Positions 41,705 to 53,105 are shown, numbered from the stretch's first letter. The stretch: 64,000 bases of DNA from Myotis daubentonii (GCF_963259705.1 NC_081847.1:72003754-72067753); one strand, 5' to 3'. The notes: generated by a model not told the origin, from the letters alone. A program made the numbers and translations.

Positions 41705-44700
41705 ATGGCTACAAACAAGTACCTTTCAATAATAACTTTAAACGTAAACGGACTAAATGCTCCAACCAAAAGACATCGAGTGGCTGAATGGATAAAAAAA
41801 CATGACCCATACATCTGCTGTCTACAAGAAACCCACCTCATTAGAAGGGACTCACACAGACTGAAAGTGAAAGGATGGAAAAATATCTTTCAGGCAAATG
41901 GAAAGGAAAAGAAAGCTGGGGTAGCAATACTTATATCGGACAAAATAGACCTCAAAGTGAAGGCCTTAACAAGAGATAAGGAAGGCCACTTCATAATACT
42001 AAAGGGATCAATACAACAAGAAGATATAACCCTGGTAAACATATATGCACCCAATGTAGGAGCACCCAAATTCATAAAAAAACTCCTGGAAAATATCAAA
42101 GGAGAGATCGACAACAATACAATCATAGTAGGGGACTTTAATACACCATTGACAGCACTGGATAAGTCCTATAGACAAACAACCAGCAAAGATATAGCAA
42201 TCCTAAATGACTCACTAGATCAGATGGACTTAATAGACATCTTCAGAACACTTCACCCCAAAGCCAGAGAATATACGTTCTTCTCAGGTGCTCATGGGAC
42301 ATATTCAAAAATAGACCACATACTGGGTCACAAGCAAAGTATCCCCAAATTCAAGAAGATTGAAATCATAAAAAGCGTCTTCGCAGACCACGATGGCATA
42401 ATATTAGAAATAAACTACAATAAAAACAACCCAAAATACTCAAACACCTGGAAGCTGAATAGCATGCTATTAAATATTGATTGGGTTACCAATGAGATCA
42501 AAGAAGAAATTAAAAACATCCTGGAAACTAATGACAATGAAAACACAACAATCCAAAACCTATGGGACACATTGAAAGCAGTCCTGAGAGGGAAGTTTAT
42601 AGCTCTACAGGCCTATCTCAAAAAACAAGAAAAAATGGTAGTAAATCATCTAACTCTACAACTCAAAGAATTAGAAAGAGAGCAACAAGAAAAGCCCAGA
42701 GTGAGCAGAAGGAAGGAGATAATAAAGATTAGAGCAGAAATAAATGACATAGAGACCAAAAAAACAATACAGAAAATCAATGAAACCAAGAGCTGGTTCT
42801 TTGAAAGGATAAACAAGATTGATAAACCTCTAGCCAGACTCACCAAGAAGCAGAGAGAGAGGACCCAAATAAATAAAATCAGAAACGATAGAGGCGAAAT
42901 AACAACAGACCCCACAGAAATACAAATGATTGTTAAAAAATACTATGGACAGCCCTACTCCAACAAACTAGACAACCTGGAGGAAATGGACAAATTCCTA
43001 GAAAAATACAGCATTCCAAAACTCAATCAGGAAGAATCTAAAAACCTCAACAGGCCAATAACTATGGAAGAAATTGAAGCAGTCATCAAAAAGCTTCCAT
43101 CAAACAAAAGCCCAGGACCAGACGGCTTCACAGGGGAGTTTTACCAAACATTCAAGGAAGAACTAAAACCTATCCTCCTCAGACTACTACAAAAAATTCA
43201 AGAGGAAGGAACACTTCCAAGCTCATTCTATGAAGCCAGCATCACCCTAATACCAAAACCAGGTAAAGACAACACAATGAAAGAGAATTACAGGCCAATA
43301 TCCCTCATGAACATAGATGCCAAAATCCTCAACAAAATCTTAGCAAATCGGATCCAGCAGTACATCAGAAAGATCATACACCATGACCAAGTAGGATTTA
43401 TCCCAGGGATGCAAGGATGGTACAATATCCGCAAATCAATAAACGTGATACATCACATAAACAAATTGAAAGAAAAAAACCACATGGTCATATCAATTGA
43501 TGCAGAAAAAGCATTTGACAAAATTCAACACCCATTTTTGATAAAAACTCTCAGCAAGGTGGGAGTAGAAGGATCATACCTCAACATAATAAAAGCCATA
43601 TATGACAGGCCCACAGCCAACATCATACTCAACGGACAAAAACTAACACCATTTCCCCTAAGAACAGGAACAAGACAGGGATGCCCCCTCTCACCACTCC
43701 TGTTCAACATAGTACTGGAAGTGTTAGCCATTGCAATTCGGCAAGAAGAAGAAATAAAAGGCATCCAAATTGGAAAAGAGGAAGTAAAACTGTCCTTATT
43801 TGCAGATGACATGATATTATACATACAAAACCCTAGAGATTCCATCAAAAAGCTACTAGACTTAATACATGAATTTGGCAATGTAGCAGGATACAAAATT
43901 AACCCCAAGAAATCTGAGGCATTTCTATACACCAATAGTGAACTTTCAGAAAGAGAGATTATAAAAACAATCCCGTTTACCATTGCACCAAAAAAATTAA
44001 GCTACCTAGGAATAAACTTAACTAAAGAGGTAAAAGACCTCTACTCAGAAAACTACAGGACGTTGAAAAAAGACATAGAGGAAGACATAAACAGATGGAA
44101 GAACATACCGTGTTCATGGATTGGTAGAATCAACATCATTAAAATGTCCATACTACCCAAAGCAATCTATAAATTCAACGCACTTCCCATTAAAATACCA
44201 ACAGCATACTTCAGAGATCTAGAACGAACTTTCCAAAGATTCATCTGGAATAAAAGAAGACCCCGAATAGCTGCAGCAATCCTGAAAAAGAACAAAGTAG
44301 GTGGGATCTCAATACCAGATATCAAGTTGTATTACAAAGCCACTGTTCTCAAAACTGCCTGGTACTGGCACAAGAATAGGCATATAGATCAATGGAATAG
44401 AATAGAGAGCCCAGAAATCGGCCCGAACCAATATGCTCAATTAATATTTGACAAAGGAGGCAAGAACATACAATGGAGCCAAGATAGTCTCTTCAATAAA
44501 TGGTGTTGGGAAAATTGGACAGATATATGCAAGAAAATGAAACTAGACCACCAACTTACACCATATACAAAAATAAACTCAAAATGGATAAAGGACTTAA
44601 ATGTACGACAGGATACCATAAAAATTCTAGAAGAATCCAAAGGCAAGAAAATTTCAGACATATGCCGAAGCAATTTCTTCACTGATACAGCTCCTAGGGC

Positions 44701-45526
44701 ACTTGAAACTAAAGAAAAAATGAACAAATGGGACTACATCAAAATAAAAAGCTTCTGCACAGCAAAAGAAACCATCAACAAAACAACGAGAAAACCCACT
44801 GTGTGGGAAAACATATTTGCCAATGACATATCTGATAAGGGCCTAATCTCCAAAATTTATAGGGAACTCATACAACTTAACAAAAGGAAGATAAACAATC
44901 CAATCAAAAAATGGGCAAAGGACCTAAATAGACACCTTTCAAAAGAGGACATTCAGAAAGCCAAGAGACATATGAAAACATGCTCAAAGTCACTAATCAT
45001 CCGAGAGATGCAAATCAAAACAGCAATGAGGTACCATCTCACACCTGTCAGACTGGCTATCATCAACAAATCAACAAACGACAAGTGCTGGAGAGGTTGT
45101 GGAGAAAAAGGAACACTTGTGCACTGCTGGTGGGAATGCAGACTGGTGCAGCCACTATGGAAGACAGTATGGAGTTTCCTTAAAAAACTGAAAATGGAAC
45201 CCCCATTTGACCCTGTGATCCCACTTCTAGGAATATATCCCAAGAAACCAGAAACACCAATCAGAAAGGATATATGCACCCCTATGTTCATAGCAGCACA
45301 ATTCACCATAGCTAAGATCTGGAAACAGCCTAAGTGCCCATCAGTAGATGAATGGATTAGAAAACTGTGGTACATCTACACGATGGAATACTATGCTGCT
45401 GTAAAAAGGAAGGAACTCTTACCATTTGCAACTTCATGGATGGAACTGGAGAGCATTATGCTAAGTGAAATAAGCCAGTCAATAAAGGAAAAATACCACA
45501 TGATCTCACTCATTCATGGACAATAG
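41705..45526 (+). CDS. L1 ORF2p: endonuclease and reverse transcriptase, intact
   Basis: ORF2p nicks genomic DNA and copies L1 RNA onto the exposed end (target-primed reverse transcription). The 1273 residues compare with 1275 in human. The AP-like endonuclease is at about 1-238, with N13, E42 (QETH), D144 and N146 (GDFNTP), D204 (SKIDH) and H229 (DHDG) all present. The reverse transcriptase (about 440-780) has SIDAEKAFD and the catalytic FADD at 699-702. The C-terminal zinc knuckle C-X3-C-X7-H-X4-C is C1128, C1132, H1140, C1145. No frameshift or stop interrupts it. It starts 49 nt after the ORF1 stop, consistent with the L1 reinitiation mode of ORF2 translation. The broken ORF1 means efficient mobilisation would need ORF1p from another copy. 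Confidence 0.97.
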   Translation: MATNKYLSIITLNVNGLNAPTKRHRVAEWIKKHDPYICCLQETHLIRRDSHRLKVKGWKNIFQANGKEKKAGVAILISDKIDLKVKALTRDKEGHFIILKGSIQQEDITLVNIYAPNVGAPKFIKKLLENIKGEIDNNTIIVGDFNTPLTALDKSYRQTTSKDIAILNDSLDQMDLIDIFRTLHPKAREYTFFSGAHGTYSKIDHILGHKQSIPKFKKIEIIKSVFADHDGIILEINYNKNNPKYSNTWKLNSMLLNIDWVTNEIKEEIKNILETNDNENTTIQNLWDTLKAVLRGKFIALQAYLKKQEKMVVNHLTLQLKELEREQQEKPRVSRRKEIIKIRAEINDIETKKTIQKINETKSWFFERINKIDKPLARLTKKQRERTQINKIRNDRGEITTDPTEIQMIVKKYYGQPYSNKLDNLEEMDKFLEKYSIPKLNQEESKNLNRPITMEEIEAVIKKLPSNKSPGPDGFTGEFYQTFKEELKPILLRLLQKIQEEGTLPSSFYEASITLIPKPGKDNTMKENYRPISLMNIDAKILNKILANRIQQYIRKIIHHDQVGFIPGMQGWYNIRKSINVIHHINKLKEKNHMVISIDAEKAFDKIQHPFLIKTLSKVGVEGSYLNIIKAIYDRPTANIILNGQKLTPFPLRTGTRQGCPLSPLLFNIVLEVLAIAIRQEEEIKGIQIGKEEVKLSLFADDMILYIQNPRDSIKKLLDLIHEFGNVAGYKINPKKSEAFLYTNSELSEREIIKTIPFTIAPKKLSYLGINLTKEVKDLYSENYRTLKKDIEEDINRWKNIPCSWIGRINIIKMSILPKAIYKFNALPIKIPTAYFRDLERTFQRFIWNKRRPRIAAAILKKNKVGGISIPDIKLYYKATVLKTAWYWHKNRHIDQWNRIESPEIGPNQYAQLIFDKGGKNIQWSQDSLFNKWCWENWTDICKKMKLDHQLTPYTKINSKWIKDLNVRQDTIKILEESKGKKISDICRSNFFTDTAPRALETKEKMNKWDYIKIKSFCTAKETINKTTRKPTVWENIFANDISDKGLISKIYRELIQLNKRKINNPIKKWAKDLNRHLSKEDIQKAKRHMKTCSKSLIIREMQIKTAMRYHLTPVRLAIINKSTNDKCWRGCGEKGTLVHCWWECRLVQPLWKTVWSFLKKLKMEPPFDPVIPLLGIYPKKPETPIRKDICTPMFIAAQFTIAKIWKQPKCPSVDEWIRKLWYIYTMEYYAAVKRKELLPFATSWMELESIMLSEISQSIKEKYHMISLIHGQ

Positions 45527-45830
45527 AGACCATTATAAACTTTTGAACAATAATAGATACAGAGGCAGAGCTGCCTCAAACAGATTGTCAAACTGCAGCG
45601 GGAAGGCCGGGGAGGGTTGGGGGGCAGGAGGTAGTGGGGTAAGAGATCAACTAAAGGACTTGTATGCATGCATATAAGCATAACCAATGGACATAAGACA
45701 CTGGGTGATAGGGGAGGCTAGGGGACTGTCTAGGGCGGGGGGATAAAATGGACACATATGTAATACCCTTTGTAATACTTTAAGCAATAAAAAAAATAAA
45801 TAAAAAAAACAAAAAAACAAAACAAAAAAA
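45527..45830 (+). other. L1 3' UTR with G-rich tract and A-rich tail
   Basis: Contains G-runs at 45601-45640 ('ggggagggttggggggcagg' and 'ggtagtgggg') with potential to form a G-quadruplex, as many mammalian L1 3' UTRs do. AATAAA occurs at 45786. The tail is A-rich with C and T interruptions up to 45830. The 3' end is shared with truncated copies at 7533-7770 and 13711-13768. Confidence 0.88.
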
Positions 45831-46116
45831 AAAATTTTATTGTGGTAAAATATATATAACACACATTTTCCGTTTTAATCATTTTTAAGTGTACAATTCA
45901 CTGGCATTTAAGTACATTCACAATGTTGTGCAGTCATTACCACTGTTCATTTCCAGAAAATTTTCATCACGGCCAAATAAATTTTGTACTTATTAAACAT
46001 TAACTCGCCACCTTCCTCTCTCTCTCTAGCCCCTGGGACTATTATCATTCTACTTTCCAGCTCTATGAATTTACCTACTTTAGGTGCTCATAGAAGTGGA
46101 ATCACCCGATATTTTA
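45831..46116 (-). repeat. Old L1 3' UTR, minus strand (L1 insertion target)
   Basis: 'attttaatcatttttaagtg'-type text, then 'tacaattcactggcatttaa', 'gtacattcacaatgttgtgc' and 'agtggaatcacccgatattt' is the antisense L1M 3' UTR. The left edge of the same repeat lies before 38683 and was split by the full-length L1. Confidence 0.75.
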
Positions 46117-46130
46117 GATAGCTTTTTAAA

Positions 46131-46195
46131 TAAAAATCCTCATCAGAGGATATGTGTTCTTTTTTTAGGGGGGTTGGGGGCAGAGAGAGAGAGAG

Positions 46196-46256
<61 letters not shown>

Positions 46257-46370
46257 TTGCTCAGTTGCCTCCAGTACAACAGAACAAGCCCTGACTGGGA
46301 ATCGAACCCATAACCTTTTTTTGGTGTATGGGACCTGATGCTCCAACCAACTAAGCCACCCTGCCAGGGC
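46131..46370 (-). repeat. Older bat SINE, minus strand
   Basis: The minus strand starts 'gccctggcagggtggcttag' and continues 'ttggttggagcatcaggtcc'. The tail has a long (GA)n (about 46181-46252) and the 'cctcatcagaggatatgtgt' segment. Flanks 'gatagctttttaaataaa' (from 46117) and 'gatagccttttataaagc' (from 46371) form an imperfect duplication. The body has a deletion in its middle. Confidence 0.85.
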
Positions 46371-46389
46371 GATAGCCTTTTATAAAGCA

Positions 46390-46565
46390 AAACCACAAAT
46401 ACAGTTTTATGGGAACACAGCCTTGCTCACTCATTTATGTATTGTCGTGACTGCTTTTGTGCTGCAGAGCAGGGGTAAGAAGTTGTCATAGATACTGTAA
46501 TGCCTGCAGAGCCGAAACGTTTATTATCTGAGTGCTCTACGGAAAGAGTTTGCAGATCCCTGAGC
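46390..46565 (+). repeat. Ancient hAT-type DNA transposon fragment
   Basis: 'agttttatgggaacacagcc', 'cattcatttatgtattgtcg'-like and 'agtttgcagatccctgagct' follow a mammal-wide hAT element whose ends read like 'cagg..ggcaaac'. The same family appears at 47757-48098. Confidence 0.6.
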
Positions 46566-47116
46566 TGGCTGGAGGGTGGCTGACCTCCATGATTATTTCA
46601 TTAGCATGGGAAAGGCGCCTCTTTTCCAGCCAGTGAGGGTGGACTTTTACAGAATTAAAGTACCTGAGACCTTTGACTCTGCTGGATCAAATTTCTGCTC
46701 TGTTTTCAACCTCGCTCATTTTGATCATTAAAAGAACGCAAACCATTTCAGAGTTCCGCCTGGCTTCTCCCTGGGTTTGTTTCGGTCCCCGGGCTCTAAC
46801 GGACCTGCACAGCTCTTCTTCCACCTCCGAATTTCTTAATTTCATACCTTTTTGTTTCTACTCTATAATCTTTATTCCGTCCCTTTCCATGAAATAGAAA
46901 CCTCTTCTGAGCAATACTGCCCACTCCACACAATTGCTAAACAGTTGTTATGAAACAGTATCTGCTATAATACCTACTTCTGCAAGCTCCCCTTTACCTT
47001 AAGATGAGGGATGGATTAGTTCTCCTTATTTAGATTTTGACCTTTCTTTATGTTATCATTTCATCCCTCCATAAAGAAAAATAATATTTTGACCTGGAGT
47101 TCTGAAACTGTGACAG
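46566..47116. other. Unassigned unique sequence
   Basis: No gene or firm repeat. Mixed composition. Confidence 0.35.
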
Positions 47117-47347
47117 GAGACTGGCTGGCGTGGCTAAGTGGTTGATTGTCTACCTATGAACCAGGAAGTCATGGTTTGATTCCCAGTCAGGGCACATGCC
47201 TGGGTTGCAAGCTCCATCCCCAGTAGGGGGCGTGCAGGAGGCAGCTGATCAATGATTATCATCATTGAAGTTTCTTTCTCTCTTCCTCTCCCTCTCCCTC
47301 TCCCTTCCTCTCTGAAATCAATAGCAATATATTTAAATATATAAATA
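47117..47347 (+). repeat. Ves SINE, plus strand
   Basis: Head 'gactggctggcgtggctaag', then 'tggttgattgtctacctatg', the B-box area, (TCTC)n and an A/T-rich tail. Flanked by aaactgtgacag (47105-47116) and aaaccgtgacag (47348-47359), 11 of 12 matching. The head differs from the 'gtttggctcagtggatagag' Ves copies, so it is a separate subfamily. Confidence 0.92.
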
Positions 47348-47756
47348 AAACCGTGACAGTATCCACGTTCAAAGTCATTTCTCTTTTTACTGTGCGTTTG
47401 TTTACAAGTACCATTCAGATGATCATTTTGCTTTATTGTTCCAAGACTGATCATTTCAACCAGCCTGTTGAACATACTCTTTGGGGAGAGTGGTGTCAGT
47501 GAATGAGGCGGAAGTCACTAGAACATCAGGTTTCCTGTGGCCTTGAGTAACACCGTGGCTGTCAGCAGTTTTATTCATTATTGATTTGGGCTCATTTGTG
47601 TGTAAGTTCACACATTAAAAAAAAAAAATCAATCAGCTTGCTCTCCTCAAACAAAACAAACCCAAATCCTATATACCAGATGAATTTGCTATCAGTCACT
47701 TATCAATTAACATCTTCATAAATATCAACACCAAACACAACCTCACTAAGCCTGTC
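47348..47756. other. Unassigned sequence
   Basis: No gene. A-run at 47613-47624 and otherwise unremarkable AT-rich DNA. Confidence 0.3.
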
Positions 47757-47795
47757 TCAGTCAGGGGACAAACATTTCCATAAAGGACCAACTAG
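47757..47795 (-). repeat. Ancient hAT fragment, first part (split by SINE)
   Basis: 'cagtcaggggacaaacattt' and 'ccataaaggaccaactag' match one end of the hAT family seen at 46390. The sequence continues after the SINE at 48037. Confidence 0.65.
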
Positions 47796-48022
47796 GACTG
47801 GCCATTGTGGCTCAGTGATTGAGCATGGACCTATGAACCAAGGTGTCACCAGTTTGATTCCAGGTCAAGGCACATGCCGTGGTTGTGGGCACCATCCCCA
47901 GTAGGGGGAGTGCAAGAGACAGCTGATGGATGATGCTTCTCTCCCATTGACGTGATGTTTCTCTCTCTCTACTCCTCCCCCTTCTTTTCTCTCTCAATAT
48001 CAATAAAAACATATCTTTTTAA
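47796..48022 (+). repeat. Ves-related SINE, plus strand
   Basis: Head 'gactggccattgtggctcag', then 'tgattgagcatggacctatg', a B-box region and an A-rich tail. Perfect 14-bp duplication aaaggaccaactag at 47782-47795 and 48023-48036. It landed inside an ancient hAT remnant. Confidence 0.95.
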
Positions 48023-48036
48023 AAAGGACCAACTAG

Positions 48037-48098
48037 TAAATATTTTTTTATGAAACTTTATTTACAAAAACAGGCCATAGTTTGTCAACCCCTGTTCT
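48037..48098 (-). repeat. Ancient hAT fragment, second part
   Basis: 'taaatatttttttatgaaac' then 'tttatttacaaaaacaggcc' and 'atagtttgtcaacccctg' complete the element begun at 47757, with most of the middle deleted. Confidence 0.65.
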
Positions 48099-48179
48099 AA
48101 AGCATTCACAATCATGCTTTTTTTTTTTTTTCAATCTTTAACATGACTTTGAGCAGATGCATAGACTTAAGTTTTTTAT

Positions 48180-48310
48180 TCTATAAAATGGGTATGAGAA
48201 TACCCACCTCATGGCATCCACTCATTCATTCACTGATTTATTTACACAGTGGTTATTGAGTACCTACTGTGTGCAACACAGAGTGATGATGTAGAGACAT
48301 TATGACACAG
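48180..48310 (+). repeat. MIR/L2-like fragments
   Basis: 'aaaatgggtatgagaatacc' is MIR-like, and 'ttattgagtacctactgtgt' with 'gcaacacagagtgatgatg' is L2-like. Both are short. Confidence 0.5.
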
Positions 48311-48826
48311 GATAGATGTGGACTTACTATCTAGGAGATGTTGCATGGCTTAGGAATCAGGCCTGTGTAGTGCCTGGGTGGTGGGAGGTGCTCATAGATG
48401 GTAGCTGTGACCATTCCATCGTCACTATGCTCATTAGTGTTGGCAGTCTCAGGTCACAAGGTACATGGCTAGTTTGTCAGATGGTTGCCCTCATTCCTGG
48501 CATGTCACACCAGTTGCTCCTTTGACTCTGTGTCAAGACCCAGTGCTCATCTCTGCCTCGGAGACTGACCTGACTGCAGGTTCTGCCCAGGGGGCTGCAG
48601 CCACTGTCTCTCCTGGTTGATTGCCTGGGACAAGCATCTAATAAAAAGTCAATGGCTCTGCTGGTCCCTCGTGAGTGTGTGCTTCCCTGCTGCTTGGGAC
48701 ATATAATTTCACTGACGGCCATGAACCTGTCGTTCCCTGTGTGATGTAAGGCTGAATGACTCACACATGGGGGCTGGGAACTCTGGACTAGAGCGAAGTC
48801 AGAGGGTGGGAAACCATGTACTACAT
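48311..48826. other. Unassigned unique sequence
   Basis: No gene. The 162-codon minus-strand frame (48477-48965) reads through the CA repeat and has no domain. Confidence 0.35.
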
Positions 48827-48861
48827 ACACACACACACACACACACACACAGACACACACA
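48827..48861. repeat. (CA)n microsatellite
   Basis: About 16 CA units with one interruption (ag). Confidence 0.95.
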
Positions 48862-49059
48862 CCCCAGACCCTATTCCCAAGAGAACAACCCCAGGAAGCA
48901 CTGGCCCACACCCCTTCATGTTCATGCCAGCAGTTTAAGAGCAAGGACAAGATAGATACTGTCATCAGAATGCACCAAGGATATTGTGGATGGGAAGGAG
49001 CCTTGAACAGTTTTGGGCCTGACTCCTTGGTTCATAGATGAGGAGAGAAAGGCACTCGA

Positions 49060-49130
49060 TCATTTTTTCCCCCTAATATTTATGGAGCATTTACTCCATG
49101 CCCAGCACTCTGGAGACATAGTGACAAGCA
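49060..49130 (+). repeat. L2-like fragment
   Basis: 'atatttatggagcatttact', 'ccatgcccagcactctggag' and 'acatagtgacaagcagg' are L2 3' words. Confidence 0.6.
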
Positions 49131-49189
49131 GGACAGATAGCCGGTGGTGGCCTGCCTCTGAGATGGCCCCCGGGGACCCCTGCCTGCTG

Positions 49190-49400
49190 GTCTCACACCT
49201 TCCTTTCGTCCCTTGGTGTGTGACTGATGGAATTTGGCAGAAGTGATGAGTCCTCACATATAAGATTAGATTATAGTAAAAACTACTGCAGCTTGTATAT
49301 TGGTCTCCCTCTCTGTGGAATCCCTCGCTCCGAGGGCAGCCAGCTGCCGTGTCATGAGCCATCCTGTGATGGGCCCACATCACCTGCAGCCACAGCGATG
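49190..49400 (+). repeat. MLT1-type MaLR LTR fragment
   Basis: 'gaatttggcagaagtgatga', 'taagattagattatagtaaa', 'tggtctccctctctgtggaa' and 'tgccgtgtcatgagccatcc' follow the MLT1 middle section. Confidence 0.6.
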
Positions 49401-49689
49401 TGAGTGTGTGTGGAATAGGAGGGTCCCCTTCCCCCCCGCACCAGCCAAGCTTTCAGATGACTGATGCCTTCAGGCGCTACAAACTTCACTCGTGCCATGG
49501 GAGGAAAGACAGGCATAGTGAGATCAGAATGGTTACTGTGTGTATTTGTGTGTATATATGTGTGGATAGAGTGTAGGGATCTCAGCCCCCTTTGCAGACG
49601 TGCAGTGGGAAGCAGTCCTGAAGCATGTGCTGCAGGACCCCAAATGGACAAGAGCTTGGCTGTTTGAGGAGCTGAAGAAAGGCAAGTAC

Positions 49690-50180
49690 CTGGAACATGA
49701 AAAATGTGACGAAGTGCTTTACCAGAGGGGGCTGTGGAGGTGAGCAGGGGCCAAACACGGGGGTCTGTAGGCCGTATGTGCTGAGGCGTTGGGATTTTAT
49801 CATTGAGTTGGCTCCGCCCAGTAGAACTTCCTGTGGCAGTGGCAGTGCTCAGCACCTCTGCTCTCTAACAGGGTGGCCAGGCACCACAGGGGGCTGCTTT
49901 GCACTTGAAGAGTTGCTAGTGCATCTGAGGCACTGAGTTGTTCATTTTATTGAACATGGTTGGATTTAAATTGGGAGAGTCACATGTGTCAAGTGGATAC
50001 TATATGGAACAGCTTAGAAAGTTCAAAGGGAAGCTGGGGAGGTTTCCAGCAGGCCAGGGACATGGTCTGATAGGTGTCTGTGGGAAGATCTTGCTGGCTA
50101 CTGCGGGGACAGTGGATGGAAGGTGGGCGGGGGGAGGCTCATGCGGTGGTCCAGGTGAAGGATGGCTGCCCCACCAGCAA
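49690..50180 (-). repeat. L2-like antisense fragment
   Basis: 'gggggtctgtaggccgtatg', 'gttgggattttatcattgag', and later 'aagatcttgctggctactgc' with 'aaggtgggcggggggaggct', recall the antisense L2. Weak and interrupted. Confidence 0.4.
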
Positions 50181-50439
50181 CTCTGGGTTCTGTGGCCTTT
50201 CCTGCCCGCTTGTGGCCCTAGGAACATGGGAGGGCTGGAGATGCTGAAGATGGGGTGTCAGTGTGGGAGTGCCTGATGCAGGGGTGTGGCCTCCAAGACA
50301 ATGTTTCTTAGAGGCTGTAGGGGCCAGATGGGCTCCTCTCTGGCAGAGGAGGGAGGGTCTGGCGCCAGCTCCTGCTGCTGCAGAAGTCCATGTTGAGCAC
50401 CTCGCTTTCCAAGGCTCAGGGACAGCTGGGTATCTGCAC

Positions 50440-50610
50440 AGTCGTACGTTGCCTGTACTTTATTTACTACCTTTACTTCAGTTTCTTCATCCAAAAATTG
50501 GATATTAATACTGTCAACCTTTAGGAATCCGCTGAGCCTCAAATGCGATTAAATCCATCTAAACCATTTACCACAGTGACTGGTACATGATAGATTGATG
50601 ACTGTTAGCT
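50440..50610 (+). repeat. MIR SINE
   Basis: 'ctttacttcagtttcttcat', 'ccaaaaattggatattaata', and 'accacagtgactggtacatg' follow MIR order. Confidence 0.7.
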
Positions 50611-51195
50611 GCCGGTTGCCTTCTCATCATCACCAGCATCATCTCTGAGCTGGGATTCTCGAGCTCCAGGAGCCAACCGCACCTGACCTCACGCGAGCCC
50701 CAGGGCTCAAAGGGCCGGATCCAGGAACTACCTTTGAGCGGTTACTAAGGGGAATCTGGGACTGGATTCACTGGCTGCTGCAGAGGGGAATCGATGAGCC
50801 CATGTGGGCTCAGGAGGAGAGAGGTACCAGAACCTTCTGGTCCATTCTCATCACATGCTCGTCGTCTTAAAATGGACCCAAAGAAGTCCCAGGAAGCTGA
50901 TTGTCTTTGGGGACAGCGGGTGCGCCTTAGTGACTCACAGAAGATCAGCGGACACTCCCAGATCTGTGCCCACAGCCAATGGCGCTGTGGGAGTGCTTCT
51001 GTCAGACAAGAACATCTGGCTTGAGGTACTCGTCTCCTGTGGCCTCAGGAAGGTCAGATACGTAGTTTCAAGAAGTGTCAGGTCTTCATATTGAGGTCAG
51101 ATATTCATTGAATATCAGATTAATATACCTGCTGCCCAGTTTCTGGAATGAGTGATTTCTATGGGTGAATGGGAAAAAATCCCAGTGAGCTCAGC
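50611..51195. other. Unassigned unique sequence
   Basis: No gene. Two overlapping short plus frames (50794-51094) have no domain and no credible splice sites. Confidence 0.35.
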
Positions 51196-51199
51196 CTTT

Positions 51200-51575
51200 C
51201 TACACCATGGGATAATTTTATTCCTCTGTTGTCTCGCCTTTGGAGTCATCGCTGGTTCGCAGGGTTATTTAGACCCCATGCCCCACTTTCCTCTTCCTCG
51301 TTCACACGGTTGGCTTCAGTCAGCCTCACTGGCCATGTGGCTGTCCCTTGAGCTAGGACTCACATGGCCTTGGGGCTTTTGCACTGGCTGTTCTGGATCC
51401 CTACAGCATCCTTCACAGCCTCCCCCAGAGGTCTGAGGGCTCACTGTCTCTCCTTCTTTGTTCAAGGTCACCTTCTCAATGAGGTGGGCTCTGACCACTC
51501 TGTGTACAATGATGGCCTCCCCTTACCCTGACTCTCTCTTCCTCATACAATTCACCACCTTCATTCCATGTAATT
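51200..51575 (+). repeat. L2 LINE 3' region, left part
   Basis: 'ggggcttttgcactggctgt', 'ctgtctctccttctttgttc', 'aaggtcaccttctcaatgag' and 'caattcaccaccttcattcc' fit the L2 3' UTR. Interrupted by an L1 at about 51580 and continued at about 52376. Confidence 0.7.
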
Positions 51576-51579
51576 TACT

Positions 51580-52375
51580 TTAAAATTAATATTTATTTAT
51601 TCATTGAAGAATCGTTGACATACAACATTATATTAGTGTCAGGTGTATAACATAGTGATTTGAATTTATTTACCATATGATGTGATCACCATAAGTCTAG
51701 TTACCATCTGTCACTGTACAAAGTTATGATGATATTATTGACTGTGTTCCCTGTGCTGTACTTTGCATCCCTGTGGCTTTATTTTATAGCTAGAAGTTTT
51801 TATCTCTTACTCCCCTGCACCATTTTCACCCATAACCCCCTATTCTCCTTCTCCTCTGGCAGCCATTCATTTGTTCTCTGTATCTGCGAGTCTGTTTCTT
51901 TTCTGTTTTGTTTTGTTTATTTGTTTAGATTCCACATATAAATAAAGTCATATGGTATTTATCGTTCTCTGTCTGACTTATTTCACTTAGCATAATGCCT
52001 TCTAGGTCCATCCTTGTTGTTGCAAATGGCAAACTTTCATTCTTTTTATGGCTGAGTAATATTCCATTGTATATATATGCCATATCTTTATCAATCATCT
52101 ATTGATAGACACCTAGGTTGCTTCCATATCTTTGCTACTATAAACAATGCATAGGGGTGCATATATCTTTTTGAATTAGTGTTTTTGTTTTCTTCGGATA
52201 TTTACCCAGAAGAGGAATCGCTGAATTATATGGTAGTTCTATCTTCAATTTGAGGACATTCCATACAGTGCTCCACAGTGGCTGCACCAATCTTCATTCC
52301 CACCAACCATGCACGAGTGTTCCCTTTTCTCTATATCCTTACCAACACTTGTTTGACATATTTATTATTTTTTAC
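51580..52375 (-). mobile_element. Older truncated L1, minus strand, inside L2
   Basis: Antisense text of an L1 3' UTR and ORF2 end: 'ttagtgtcaggtgtataaca', 'atgatgtgatcaccataagt', 'gtctgacttatttcacttag', 'tattccattgtatatatatg', 'acagtgctccacagtggctg' and 'ccttaccaacacttgtttga'. About 800 bp, 5'-truncated. Codons are decayed. Confidence 0.85.
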
Positions 52376-52525
52376 CTGTTTCCCCCCACAAAAAGGTAAG
52401 TTCTATGAAAGTACGGAATCTTAGTTCCTTTTTATTCTGTTCCCTGGTGTGTCCTCATTTTCTAGAACAGGGTCTGGTTATACATAGAGTACTTGAGCCA
52501 TAAAAATGTTAAATATATAGGCATC
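52376..52525 (+). repeat. L2 LINE 3' region, right part
   Basis: 'acctgtttccccccacaaaa', 'aggtaagttctatgaaagta' and 'tctagaacagggtctggtta' resume the L2 after the L1 insertion. Confidence 0.65.
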
Positions 52526-52854
52526 CAGACTCTTTAGCCTGCTAGTCAAGGCCTTGACCTCCAATATCAACCTTCATTCTGCTCTTTCAACATCCACTCT
52601 GCTCTGGCTCCCAAGTGGATCATATTCACTTGACCTTTATCTTGCTCTATCTCTCATTTCTCCTTCCTGAATGGGGCTGCCTTTCTACCAGGTAATACAC
52701 CCACCTGCAGGCCTCCTAAGGCTCCTGCAGCCATCCTGCCAGCCTCTTGTTAGCACGTGTCAGCTCTGCTCCACTTGTGATACTCCTTTACTGACCATTC
52801 TCAGGGCTTGAGTCCTTTAATGCTTCATGCTTATGGTTGGTATCGCACAAGGAG
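52526..52854. other. Unassigned sequence, possibly further L2
   Basis: Phrases like 'tcactcctttactgaccatt' are not decisive. No gene. Confidence 0.3.
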
Positions 52855-53060
52855 AGTGGACTTTGGTGTCAGGCAAATCCAGATTCTCTTGCCACTACTT
52901 ATTAGAGTAGATCAAGTAAAAAAAATTTCTCTAAGTCTATTTACTTATCTCTAAAAATATGAATAATGATACCTACCTGGGGAGTTATTGTAAAAACTAA
53001 ATAGGATAACATGCATGACAGCCCATAGTAGGTGCTCAAGAAAACTTGTTGAGTGATTTT
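52855..53060 (+). repeat. MIR SINE
   Basis: 'gactttggtgtcaggcaaat', 'tctctaagtctatttactta', 'tctctaaaaatatgaataat' and 'cccatagtaggtgctcaaga' span most of MIR. Confidence 0.82.
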
Positions 53061-53105
53061 TGAGTGACCGTGCAGTCATGGGATGGGGGTGGTGAGGAGC
53101 TGCAT

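Larger units (their letters stand above)
38683..45830 (+). mobile_element. Full-length L1 retrotransposon
   Basis: About 7.15 kb: 5' UTR (38683-40680), ORF1, a 49-nt inter-ORF gap, ORF2, 3' UTR with a G-rich tract, an AATAAA signal (45786-45791) and an interrupted A-rich tail. The target-site duplication is aaaattttTattgtgg at 38667-38682 versus the same minus one T at 45831-45845. It lies in plus orientation inside an old minus-strand L1 (its continuation is 45831-46116). Only ORF1 is visibly broken, by one stop codon, so the copy is young. Even so it needs ORF1 protein in cis for full autonomy. Confidence 0.97.

Noticed and set aside
43525..43983. 152-codon and other minus-strand frames opposite ORF2
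   Set aside because: Antisense shadows of an intact coding region with strong A bias.
46084..46396. Arg/Glu-rich and Ser/Leu-rich frames
   Set aside because: They translate the (GA)n tail of a SINE on either strand.
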